A stretch of 26,421 bases of DNA, from positions 64,001-90,421 of the forward strand of contig JAHBMJ010002696.1 in the NCBI GenBank assembly GCA_018398765.1, given 5' to 3'. The notes under the pieces were generated by a model. It had not been told where the DNA came from and did not search any database. It worked only from the letters and a program-made list of their open reading frames with translations. Made by a program: the position numbers and the translations under genes. The DNA is from Chromera velia (lineage: Eukaryota > Sar > Chromeraceae). Of the stretch, positions 9,708 to 19,719 are shown in pieces (the stretch's first letter is position 1; the number at the start of each line of letters is the position of its first letter).

Positions 9708-10080
9708 CAGATGAACGGACAGCTACTACGTGGGCGGAGGATGGGAAAGGTTGGCCGAGTTTTCATTCAAGAGAATGAAAAGCAGGTGAAGAAAAGACTG
9801 TGTGGGGAGGCAAAAACACTGTGTGGGGGGGCAAAAGATCCTTGAGGCAACGCGAGGGGGATCAGACGGAACAAGGAGGGGCACCAAGAGGGTGGAGAGT
9901 CCTCAGAAAACAGGAGGGTTGGAGAGCGTGAGAGAGAAAACAGCAAAGAGGAATCTGAAGGCAAAAAAAGGTGCAAGAAACGAGACAGGGGGGTAGGAGG
10001 TAGGTATGGGGTAGACTGAAAGCGGTAACAAACGACTTGCTTCTTGTGTTTTGTGTGAGTTTCTTTGTGTTTGTCTTCAG
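9708..10080. other. Purine-rich stretch without a supported gene
   Basis: Contains a short tandem duplication around CTGTGTGGGGAGGCAAAA (about 9797-9836). A plus-strand frame (9802-9996) is open but basic and low in complexity. It ends in a pyrimidine/GT-rich tract before the acceptor at 10079-10080. Confidence 0.4.
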
Positions 10081-10263
10081 GCGACCGGTCTTAATTGAAA
10101 TGGAGAGAAGCTACGGCTGCTATCCGGTGAGCGTGCGTCAATCTTCTGCCTCTCAAATGCTGGTTTAATTTGGCTTCAAGGATCGATCTGCCCCGTTGAT
10201 AACGTGCAGTCAGACCATCCGGGCCCTGAGGTTGAGATCAACATACCCCCCTTCAAGCATTAG
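10081..10263 (+). other. Two small possible exons, tail-to-tail with eS27
   Basis: Exon-like segments lie at 10081-10126 (acceptor TCTTCAG, donor GTGAGC) and 10210-10263 (acceptor GTGCAG, stop TAG at 10261-10263). Both are in one open frame with phase 0 at the 83-bp intron. They encode RPVLIEMERSYGCYP and a further 17 residues. The upstream exon would have to end with two spare bases and was not found. They overlap the likely 3' UTR of the convergent eS27 gene, so they may be chance. Confidence 0.3.
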
Positions 10264-10310
10264 CGGCTACACACTCCATCGAAGAAAAAGGAACGGTGCG
10301 ATTCGCAATC

Positions 10311-10779
10311 TCACTCGGCCTTCTTGCGGAATGAGCAGCCCTCCGTGAGCTTGCAGATTCCTCCCGTAGGCTGGCAGAGCATCTGATTGCAGCTGCACGA
10401 AGAAAGCAAACAGAGAACATACGTGAACGATCAAGAAAAGTACACAGACCCCCTACTCAGAACAAGGAAAGCGAGTTCTTGCCTATCCCCCCCTCCAAAC
10501 CAACCTGCCGCACACGACAACGGTCTGTGCATGGGAGTAAACGGTCTCAATGTTCCAGCATCCGGGGCACTTCACCTGCAGACACAAAAGACACACCATC
10601 AAATATCAACGAAAGCCGGCATCCACAATCACCGCAGTTCTCAGTATCACCTTCCTGTGCAGGCTCCGTCAAGCTTGACTGACATCCATGAAATAGGAGT
10701 TAGGGCCCTGGATCAAGCGCTTGAGCTTGTGCTTCCTCTTCTCGTCCGCCGGATTGGGGTGAAGCAGATCGATCTCCAT
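10311..10779 (-). CDS. RPS27: Small-subunit ribosomal protein eS27
   Basis: eS27 is a zinc-binding protein of the cytosolic 40S ribosomal subunit. Three exons on the minus strand: 10779-10684, 10575-10505 and 10392-10311 (TGA at 10313-10311). Introns of 108 and 112 nt use donors GTCAGT and GTTGGT and acceptors CTGCAG and GTGCAG; phases 0 and 2 match. The product is 82 residues, close to the 84 of the human protein. Diagnostic pieces are [38 protein letters not shown] and [10 protein letters not shown]. The four zinc ligands are present as CPGC and CGSC. The start ATG has an A-rich leader with G at +4, and the N terminus (MEIDLLHP) fits the family without extra exons. It lies head to head with the next plus-strand gene. 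No defect is seen, so it is likely an expressed housekeeping copy. Confidence 0.96.
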
Positions 10780-11242
10780 CTTGTTTGTTTGGCCGGGTCA
10801 CCAAGTAGTGTGTGAAAGGACGCTCGAGAGTGGGGAGGGGGTGAAAGGAACACGGTGTGTTTGGGACCGAGCGGTTTCGCGACGTTGGGCTGTGCGGAGG
10901 TTTAGTAACTGTGGGCCCATCGGGGCCCTGGCACTTTGTGCGGCCCGGCCCGGCCCGGCCAAGGAATGCCGGGGCTCAGGCATGCACACCGATACGTCCA
11001 GCATTGAGAACGCTAGCTATTATATTACGATTGATTGCATGAGCCTCTGACACCGAAGCCTCAGCAGAGAACAGGCTTACTTTCCAGCTCCAGGGATTCT
11101 TTCAGCTTGGCAGGTGGAAATGGAGTGTCACGCGCCTCGTGTTGGCCGGATGTACTCAATTGGTTTTGGGGCTGGTTTTTTGCTCTTTGGAGTGGACTGA
11201 ACTGAAATTTCCCTAACACTTGCCAGTGCAATCATTGAATCA
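10780..11242. promoter_or_regulatory. Shared upstream region of two divergent genes
   Basis: About 463 bp separate the eS27 start codon from the start codon of the plus-strand gene at 11243. It contains four CGGCC units at 10941-10960, two GGGCCC palindromes (about 10913 and 10923) and an AT-rich patch (about 11016-11030) that could hold a TATA-like element. Short frames here show no coding character. Bidirectional promoter function is inferred from the arrangement only. Confidence 0.45.
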
Positions 11243-12305
11243 ATGCCCCTGTCACGGGCCCTGCGGTTTAGCTGCCTCCTCCCTCTTTTCTTCATTTACT
11301 GGATTGCTTGCGTTCGATGCCAAGAAGAGGTAGGAGAGCTGACCGAGCAAAGCACCGAGGAAAACAAACCAGAGAAAAAAAAGACCAAGTCCAGCGCGTC
11401 GGTAGTCAGTCCGATGGAACGTCTTTGTGCCTCCCTGAACGGCCGTTTCACCACAGAGGTCAATGAAGAGGAGTGGACTCTGGCAGTCCAGTGCGCCAAC
11501 TCTTTGGCGATGGATAGCCGCGAGGGCTTGTCGGGGCAAATCAGAGTGCGCGTAAGTCTGACGCATTTCCAGATGCATGCACACACACAAATCTAGCTAT
11601 ACAAAGAAGTAGACGGTTCAGACGGTTCAGGTCGCAGGGCTGCCGCACATGCATCTGCCAATCAAGACAGGCAAAATGTATAAGAGAGCAAGCAAAGAGT
11701 CCACTTTCCCCGTGTAAGTGTCTTTGCCGCTCGTTCAATTGGAGCGGGATAGGTAAGACGTCTCTGTGAACGGTCCCAAGTGCATGCATGCAGGTGCATG
11801 GGTGCATATGTCATCTCTCCCACGCTGCTAGGCTTGTCTGCGCGCGTGCAGGTGGGAAGGGGTTCTCCGATGCTGCCCCTCGAGGGCGAATGGAAAGTCT
11901 CGGGCTCTTTGGCCTCATTCCTGAAAGGACCACGGGCAGACGGGTCAGCTAGGCAGGAGAGAGCTCTTCCTGCTTGACGTTGTGGCATGTGTTTTTTGCA
12001 TGACGCTTGATGAATGCAAGAGAGATGCATCAGCCTTCCGGTGGTGTTGCAAATTTAAACCGACAGGCACAATCCAAAAAGGTGAGCTACTGAAACGCCA
12101 AGCTGCCAAAGAACAGAGCCCCACTCCCCGGTCATCTGTTGCGGGTCTTCCTGAGGAGCTGTCGAAGTGCTTCACAGACCTAGCTGACTTCTTGAAGTGT
12201 TGCCTGCTTGATGGTTTCTCTCTTTCTCGTTCCCTGTGTCCTTGTGAAGTTTCCTCTATTCGACGAGTGCGTAGTCCGTTTTCTTTTGCTTGGCAACCCC
12301 TTGGA

Positions 12306-12336
<31 letters not shown>

Positions 12337-12361
12337 TTCTTTCTTTCTTTCTTTCTTTCTT

Positions 12362-12392
<31 letters not shown>

Positions 12393-12507
12393 TTCTTTCT
12401 TTCTTTCTTTCTGTCTGTCTTTCTTTCTTTCTTTCTTTCTTTCTTCCTTCCTTCCTTCGTTCCTTCGTTCCTTCGTTCCTTCCTTCCTTTCTTTTTTTTT
12501 TTTTTTT

Positions 12508-12542
<35 letters not shown>

Positions 12543-13653
12543 CTCTTTGTTTGTTTGTTTGTTTCTTTCTTTCTTTCTTTCTTTCTTTCCCTTTCTTTTT
12601 TTTTTTCTTTTCTTTCAGTGAGCCAGTCCGTCGGTCGATCGGTCAGTTAGTCACTTGTTCTTTGGATCTTTCTGTGGTTTTTTCTTTGTTTGGGCATTTC
12701 TTTTTTGTATCCATTTCTCTTTAATATTTGTCTTTCGCAACCTCTGTCTCCGTTTGTACACGTGTTTTTTCTTTGTGCTTCTCGTTTGACTGTCTCTCCT
12801 TGCACACACAGCTCCTTCTTTGTGGATCTAGGAAGGGCCCAAAACACGCAGGGCGGGGAGTCGAGGGGCGCCCTCTACAGACGGGTCCCGGGGGCCTCAG
12901 ACGCGGGCGCATCTCCAGTGGAGAGGCCAGGCAACGAGACGCCCCGGTTCCGTCTGGCAGGAAGGATGCTGGCCGCCGTCTCACCAACACAAAAGGACGG
13001 CGAAGACGGCGAAGCAGACGGAGAGCCAGAGCCGCAAGGAGAGGGGGAGAAGGGGAGCGATGGGAATTCTGATCAGTTAGAGAGTCTCACTCTGTCAAAC
13101 CGTCGGTGAGTCGAGCTCGCTCGATGTATGAACCCGGCCATGCGCACATGCACTCAGAATTCGGGGGGACCCTTCCTGTGCAAGGAGCCAGAGATTGAGA
13201 GCGAGGCAGAAGAGCAGTTGTCGGAAAATATTAATGAGTCTGTCAGACGACGGGGACTGTCTCTGTCTCACTCTCCATTAGTCGTTCTGTGTCTCTCTCT
13301 GTCATTCGATTTTTCTTTTCTGCATGCCCAGGGGAATTAAATTGCAATCAAGGATTAACACAGACACACAGCTTTCCCGGCTATTCATTTTGCGGCCTGA
13401 CTGCTGACTGCCTGGCTGTGTGTATGTGTGCAGATATGCACATCTGTTTCAATTGAGGCATTCCTCCTCGGGACGCGTGTTGACACAAAAGCAGTTATAT
13501 GGAAAGAATAAGAAGAGATTTCCGAAAGATGTGAAGAACTGGGCGTTAGAAGAACACGGGGTCCAGCTACAGGTCGAATCGTACGAGTTCAAACGAAAAA
13601 AAGATACTGATACCGGCTCACGGCCTGGAGAAGGGGGAACAGAGCTAAAGTAA
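11243..13653 (+). CDS. Secreted or ER-targeted protein of unknown function, multi-exon
   Basis: Exon 1 (11243-11551, donor GTAAGT, phase 0) begins with ATG and a clear signal peptide: a basic start, then hydrophobic residues (LLPLFFIYWIACV), cleavage likely near residue 26. A Glu/Lys-rich segment and a Cys-containing segment follow. The last two exons, 12812-13105 (donor GTGAGT) and 13434-13653 (TAA), join with matching phase 2 and are Gly/Glu-rich then Lys-rich. The middle is uncertain. One exon can start at 11852 in phase 0; a different frame, open from 11925 to about 12240, is Cys-rich and coding-like (LPEELSKCFTDLADFLKCC). They could be linked by a short intron (11944-12022), or exon 1 may splice directly to about 11940 or 11949. 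The donor joining this to 12812 was not fixed. No family is recognised. Confidence 0.55.
12306..12617 (+). repeat. TTTC-type tetranucleotide repeat with variant blocks
   Basis: Over 300 bases of TTTC units with successive blocks of TCTG, TTCC, TTCG, poly-T and TTTG variants, within the large intron before exon 12812. It stays open in all three forward frames because it lacks stop codons, so long Phe/Leu/Ser frames here are not genes. Confidence 0.95.
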
Positions 13654-13922
13654 TCGCACATTTGGTCTAACACGACATGTAAACTAGCATGTAAAGTATC
13701 CCAAAGTAAAAGCTAGAGTGAAAGCAAGTCAAACTAAAATTTAGCCAAAAAATAAAAGTCCATTAATTATTTTTTTCTCGGGTATATCTCGATCATATGT
13801 TATTTTAAGTAGAAATACTTTTAAATTATGTTTTTGAAATCTTAATTCGTATCATCTCTCTTTTACGTTTAAATATATGATTTGAAGTACGTTAGAATTT
13901 GAGTATGATCTACAGTATGACT

Positions 13923-13960
<38 letters not shown>

Positions 13961-14387
13961 CTACTATACTACTTAATTAAGACCATCTTCTTTTTACATT
14001 ATATAAATTTATCTTGTCACTGACAGTAAGTTATTAAAATCGATTTAAATATCATTCACCATATACAGATCGATAGTCATCAATTAAGTTATCTGATAAT
14101 GATTATTACACATCACTGACCTAATTAATTAATGCTTTAATTGTCTAAACTAAGGTCTAAAGTACGTAACTATCAATATGTTATCATTTTTTTTTTGGAC
14201 CCTGTATCAAAGTATCCTTAGGTAATGCAATGATTTATGATGATATACATAACTTTACGAATAAAAAATCAAATTAAACCGGACAACTTCATTGAAGAAT
14301 GAAATCAAAGCCAGGAATTCAATTTTTTAACATAAAGGCACACAATGCGTTTCAAATTAACGAAAGCTTTTTAAATTGTTACTGCAT
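13654..14387. other. AT-rich intergenic DNA with a TA microsatellite
   Basis: Starts right after the TAA of the preceding gene. A TA repeat spans 13926-13956. No open frame of interest and no transposon ends found outside the hAT element that follows. Confidence 0.6.
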
Positions 14388-15803
14388 CAATCAACCAGGG
14401 TTGCTTTTTTTTTTGGTGGTAAAGAAGAGCGACTGTCAGCAGGATGGCAATTGCTAGCAGAGTTTGTCACCACCAGTAGAGCGACTGGCAGTCGATGGCA
14501 GAAAAAGTTAGAGTTCGATCAATGATAAAGTCTATGGGTCATTATCTGTTGGAGTTAGTTTATGTACACTGTACACAGTCCATTTATAGGTTTAAACACT
14601 GTGACAGTCCGTATATAGTTTTACATAGTCCGATTATAGGTGCACATGGAGGTGCGTGACACTCCATCATAGGTGGCACAGTCTAAGGAGGTGCTTCATA
14701 CCTCCTACAACCCGCTTATAAGGCCATATCTAAGAGTCAATGAGTCATTAAGAGGGACAGTTCTATGGCTAGTATGCTTTGCGGTGTGTTGCAAATGTTG
14801 TAAGGCAAATTAATGAGTGCCGTCCTGCACCGGTTTCCCGGTTTCCACTGGGATCAGCGGCAAACAAAACCAGCCGTCTACTCCCAGACGGTCGGGGGCA
14901 CCTCCACTGCGTCCTTAGAGTCGTTCATTCTTGAACCCTTCCAAAGTGAACTAAGCAGCTTCTGCAGGGCGAGCACAGGTTGCAAGGCGTGGTTTCAATA
15001 TATATTATATTTTCACAAGTTTTGAGGTATAATATAAATATATAATATAATTTTTAACTTTATACCCTTTCATACTATAGATACAAAACTTGAATTTATG
15101 CTTAATTGGCTTTCTCCCCACCGGTTGTACAACGTATATTTCAAATCTGCAGTAACCACTGCGCTATATACAACTATAGGTGCATCAAATAGACTGAAGA
15201 GTCATTCAACAGATTCGAAATAAAGAAGACTGCTAAAAGAGCTAAACAATCATGATGATGGTGATTCCCAATCAGAATCTCGCTGTGATTATCGTACTAA
15301 GGCTAGACTAGAGGCTAGATGAAGACACTAGTGAGTTTACACGATGATCTGTAGATAATGATCTGGTTATATTATATATTTATATCACTCAACCCATGAT
15401 ATAATATAAAAATATATATTGAAACCACGTTTAGACAGGTTGAAGCACGAAAACAAGATATTCGTTCTTTTTTTAGGCGCTAAATAACAGACTGACAGAG
15501 TGATACCGCAACACATTGTCACGTTTGAGTACATAGATAATAAATATATTTTTTTCAATATTTTATATATATTTTTTTAAAAAAATTAATTATCAAGAGG
15601 CTGTAAGAATGCTATGATCGCTTATAAAAGAGTTTAAAAGCATTTTGTCACAACTGCGCCGCAGGCGAAAATTTTTTTTTGAGACCTATTTTTTTACCTT
15701 TTTTTTCGGCAGTGACTAAGTCAGAAATGTCCATTGCCGGCGGACCGGCAAATGCCGGCAGCAAAAGGTCATTGCCGGTAGCGATCGCAACCCTGCAATC
15801 AAC
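14388..15803. mobile_element. Non-autonomous hAT-type DNA transposon with 8-bp target duplication
   Basis: The element is 14396-15795 (1,400 bp). Its ends are the exact inverted repeats CAGGGTTGC (14396-14404) and GCAACCCTG (15787-15795). Flanking copies of CAATCAAC at 14388-14395 and 15796-15803 match in all eight bases. CAGGG-type ends plus an 8-bp target duplication are the hallmark of the hAT superfamily. No transposase frame is present; the longest frame is 70 codons in a GC-richer patch (14813-15025). The right end has clustered CCGGCAA/TTGCCGG motifs (15734-15778), like the subterminal repeats bound by hAT transposases. A second inverted-repeat pair (14988-15429) is nested inside. Mobilisation would need a transposase from elsewhere. 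Confidence 0.85.
14988..15429. repeat. Inverted-repeat unit nested in the hAT element (possible MITE)
   Basis: The left arm begins CGTGGTTTCAATATATAT at 14988 and the right arm is its exact complement, ending at 15429. Beyond these 18 bases both arms stay TA-rich and roughly complementary for another ten or so. About 400 bp of AT-rich DNA lies between them. No clear target duplication is seen, so it could be an older insertion or a palindrome formed within the host element. Confidence 0.55.
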
Positions 15804-15935
15804 CTCGTTGTGGGGCATGATGTCATACGAGATACTATCATTCCATTAAGTCTTAATTCTGTGTGTGTATTTCACGAGCAGACTCGGAGCAGTGAGAGAA
15901 AGCCGGGGTGCATGGGAACTTTCAAGGCTCCAGCT

Positions 15936-16912
15936 CTAGACGTGGGGGGGGGGGTTTATTTCTGCAGAGACGGACGATTTCCTCTTTTTTCTTTTCTTCT
16001 TCTTTTTGACACTACCTGCCGCCCCCCCTGCTCCTGCAACTTCGCCCTCCGCATCTGTAAGGGACAATTCTGCAAAACTGCCTGCGTCGTCACTCATCCT
16101 GCTGTCAGCAGATCCTCTCCGGGACCCCCTTCTCGAAGTCCCACTGCGGGAGCTTCGTCTTGACTCGCTCCGCGGCTTGCCAGGTAGTGCAAGAAGACGC
16201 TTGCTCTCTCCCCCCCCGTCGAGCTGCTCACCCTCGTCCTCGCTCACAAAACCCGGGGGGGAAGGCAGCGCCTGTACATTCACCGGAGGGGGGTAGCTGG
16301 GTGGTTCGGCGTTCTCATCGAGTGAATTGGATGAATAAGTCGGAGGGAGGCTTTTGTACGGAGGTACAGTCTCCTGCACGTCTCCAGGGCCTGGTCGCAG
16401 CGGTACTTGGGGATTCTCCACGACCACAATGACGGGACCGTGGCCCGTGCCGGCAGTGACGGGCCGGACGGCATCTGGCAAGTGGATGTGCGCAGGGCCC
16501 ATACACTTGTTCTCCCCCTGGTTGCACCTGAACCTGTTGAAGTTCGAGTAGAAAGACCCTGCATGCAGGAATTTGATCATGATGTTGGCATGCAGATAGA
16601 TAGATATATTGGTAGATGGAAGAACTTCAAAGGGAAAAGGTTAAGACAAGTCCAAACAGGAGGAATGAAGCCCTCGAAATAGATCGACATGCATCAACCG
16701 CTTCTCCTTTCCCCTTGTTTTTTCTCGAAGGAAGAGCATCCCTACGTCTAGAAACACAAAGCTGCTCGAGAGGAAAAGAAAGCGAAACGAAGAGAGAAAG
16801 AAGACCTTGAAGGTCGAGTGGAGGGAGAGGAAGAGAAAAAACAAGAATAAGAAGAATGCCGGGCTTCAGCTTTTCCTTCTTCGTCTCTTGTACACGATTG
16901 CAAGCCCCCATG

Positions 16913-16950
<38 letters not shown>

Positions 16951-17715
16951 AAGAATGTCTGCCTGCATCAAGGTTTGCTTGTATTTGACTCTGAATGCAT
17001 ATACATGTATATATGGGAGAGACCGACAGATCGTTCCATTTTTTATCGACGGACGGAAAGGAGCCTTTTTGGAAAGGAAAGGAACGGGATGCCTGGAAGG
17101 GGCATCATCCTCCCTCATGCATCGATCGATCATGCACTTCATTAATTTGGAGCATATTTCTCCATTACGTCTCCCGCCTCGACATCCTCTGAGTCAATCG
17201 AACGAGCATGCCGAACAAAATGAAAGTTCTTTGTGTCAAAAAAAAGAAGCACGCCCATCCCCCCAACCATCTTCATGCATACAGCCACTCTCAGACTTTC
17301 CGTCTCTGTCTATGTGTCTATCTGTCTGTCTGCCCGCCGATCGACATACCGATGAACCTCTGCATCTCCAGGTCCCACCGCGCAGAGACGAGGTTGGAAG
17401 CGTAGCGAGCGTTTCGGTCCACACAGCAGCAGCATCGCATACAAGGGAACCAGAAGCACTCACAGGGTACTGCACGCACACACGCACGTATGGTCAGTCA
17501 TTTAGTGGAGGGAGTTATGTGAAGAAACACATCTTGCAGGTGTGAGAATATGTATATGCACATAGAGAGGTCAAGACGATGGGCAGAAAGATGAATACAG
17601 GGGAGAGAGAAAAAGAAGGAGGAACAACGAGAGACGGAAACGGAGACCGAGATTGATACAGAGACAGAGACAGAGACAGAAACAGAAACAGAAACAGAAA
17701 CAGAGACAGAGACAG

Positions 17716-17746
<31 letters not shown>

Positions 17747-17780
17747 AAAATAGAAAGGAAGACAGACAGACAGACAGAAA

Positions 17781-17820
<40 letters not shown>

Positions 17821-17838
17821 CAAATAAACAAACAAACA

Positions 17839-17884
<46 letters not shown>

Positions 17885-18602
17885 GAAAGAAAGGCAGACA
17901 CAGAGTAGATTGAGTGAGAATGCGACGGCTTGAGCGTGGCAAACCATGTGACCTAGCTTCCATATTCCTGTGGGGTAGCGTAACGAAACGAGAGATGGTA
18001 GGGGGATCGTCATCGCCAAACAAGAGGAAAGGGGGTGTGTAACAGTTTGAAATGGTCCAAAGAGAAAGAATGAACTCGACTGCTTACAAGTCACACACGG
18101 AATGCATGAACAGCATGATAAAGACAGCATGCTCCAACCAACGGACGGCAAGGTAGAAAGCAAAGAGACGTCCAATCTTCTGGCAGGATGCACAGATTCA
18201 CTCACACAGTCAACCGAGATCATTGCCTGTGCCTTCTCCGGTCCCGACTCTCTTCTCCTTTCAAACTTTCTCTCTCCCCTTCTTTCTGGTTTTACCTCTA
18301 TTCTGTTTTTTTTTTCTTTTCTTTTTTTCTGACTGACAGACTGACTGCATCTAGTTTTGATTCTCCTACTTTTCTCCACCCAGAAGCAGTGCCCGCTTGC
18401 AGTGATGATCCCGTCCTCGATGAGGTACTCCTCCGTCCTGTAGCTGTCGCAGAAGAGCAGGCCCCCCGAGTTGAGGATGCGTGGGTCGTCCTCATCAACG
18501 TCTCTCACGTACCCCTCCACAGTCCTGCATGCAGATAGATAGACAGGCAGGCAGGTAATGCAAGGCAACGAAAATGAAGGCCGGGTAAATACACATTATG
18601 TA

Positions 18603-18669
<67 letters not shown>

Positions 18670-19333
18670 AGACACAGACACAGACACAGACACACACACA
18701 CACACACATACACACACACACACACTTACTTTTCCGGGCAGAGCTGCGAACGAAGAAAGAATGTACTTACGGAGACCAGGTGGGATATACAAATGAGCGC
18801 GTCCATGGCCTTTGCATGCGTATTTATCGCAGAAGATATTCAACAGCAGCGGAAAGCCGGAGAAACGTCCGCACGGGACAATTTTTGCAAACTGATCGGC
18901 ACAGAAGCGCTGCAGATCAGAGGTTGAACGAACACATGCAGGGCATGCATGCATGTATATGTGGTTTTTTTTTGCGCGATTCAGACAGTGTCTGCACGCC
19001 AACCCACCATCCTCCCGTTTCTCTGGGGGTGAAGCTCAGGTGGTAGGTGAGAGGGAAAGAAATGACTTTGGACTCATTCGCTCCCACGAAATAGACGGGC
19101 CGCACTTCTCCGACACAATCACTGGCTTCACGGGGCACGGGGGGAACGGCACCCTCGGGCGCTCCGTACATGGCTTCGGTCTCTATGCGGGCCTTGACTG
19201 ATTTGACTTTGTCCTTCCATTCTTTGTATTCTCTGCTTGCGCGACATTTTTTGCATAGACAGATGACCCAGTAGATGAGTGCAACCGGAACCGTGACAGT
19301 GATGGCTACAGCCACTGCAGCTCCGGCGTCCAT
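15936..19333 (-). CDS. Single-pass membrane protein with Cys cluster, PPxY motifs and basic tail
   Basis: Five minus-strand exons: 19333-19004, 18909-18730, 18514-18370 (or from 18524), 17469-17350 and 16558-15936, stop TAG at 15938-15936. Phases agree at the last two junctions (phase 1 each). Exon 1 starts with ATG and a hydrophobic segment at about residues 5-27, followed by CKKC and a charged helix, so it is probably anchored at the N terminus. Exons 2-3 are globular with several Cys. Exon 4 holds CMRCCCC (17421-17440), a likely palmitoylation or metal site. Exon 5 has PPTY (16335-16346) and PPSY (16293-16304), the ligand form for WW domains of ubiquitin ligases, then a Ser/Arg-rich and poly-Lys tail. 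Uncertain points: the exon 1 donor (GTTGGC chosen) and the exon 3 acceptor. The common CAG at 18525-18527 breaks phase, whereas GAG ending at 18515 keeps it. Family not recognised. Confidence 0.65.
16913..16950 (+). repeat. GT microsatellite in an intron
   Basis: A nearly pure GT run inside the intron between exons 17350 and 16558 of the minus-strand gene. The rest of this 790-bp intron shows no second gene. Confidence 0.92.
17652..17893 (+). repeat. AGAC/AAAG/AAAC compound tetranucleotide repeat
   Basis: GAGACA and GAAACA units pass into AAAG, then GACA, then AAAG, CAAA and AAAG blocks. It lies in the roughly 900-bp intron between exons 18370 and 17469. Long Lys/Arg or Phe/Leu frames through it are artefacts of its lack of stop codons. 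Confidence 0.95.
18606..18724 (+). repeat. CT then CA compound microsatellite
   Basis: CT units followed by CA units, with an ACAGAC block in the middle. It touches the splice donor of the minus-strand gene: read on that strand the donor GTAAGT (18729-18724) continues directly into the GT repeat. Confidence 0.93.
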
Positions 19334-19719
19334 ACTGAATCCTCAATCGGTCAACCACTCAATCAAACACGTCCCAGAACCCTGAAGGCCACTAAGGAGC
19401 TTTGCACGCCTTGTTCATTTCTGACATATCACGCTGCGACAGTTGAAAGAAGCTGGACGTATCTGAGTGACGTGTATGTACAAGTTTTGTGATCAAAATT
19501 TGCTGCAAGTCGCTTCAACTGAACAATGTTCTTTGCATGCTCTTGGGAACCAGGTGTCTCTACAAAGGAGCCCAGCTAGCAGGATTACCACCATCATCTG
19601 AGCCCCTTGCATTCATGGGCCTTTCTAGTATGAGCAAGCCGCTTCATGCAGCCCCTTATATTAATATTAATACATGCTGCTCTGTATGTGATGTGAATTA
19701 ACACATGCATGTACACGCA
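19334..19719. other. Upstream region of the minus-strand membrane protein gene
   Basis: No coding signal was found. It presumably contains the promoter and 5' UTR, but no core promoter element stands out. Composition turns AT-rich towards 19700. Confidence 0.45.

Noticed and set aside
12306-12617. Three long overlapping Phe/Leu/Ser-rich frames on the plus strand
   Set aside because: They only reflect a TTTC-type repeat without stop codons; the segment is intronic.
17515-17913. Long hydrophobic minus-strand frames resembling multi-pass membrane proteins
   Set aside because: Translation of an AGAC/GAAA repeat; flanking splice sites put it inside an intron.
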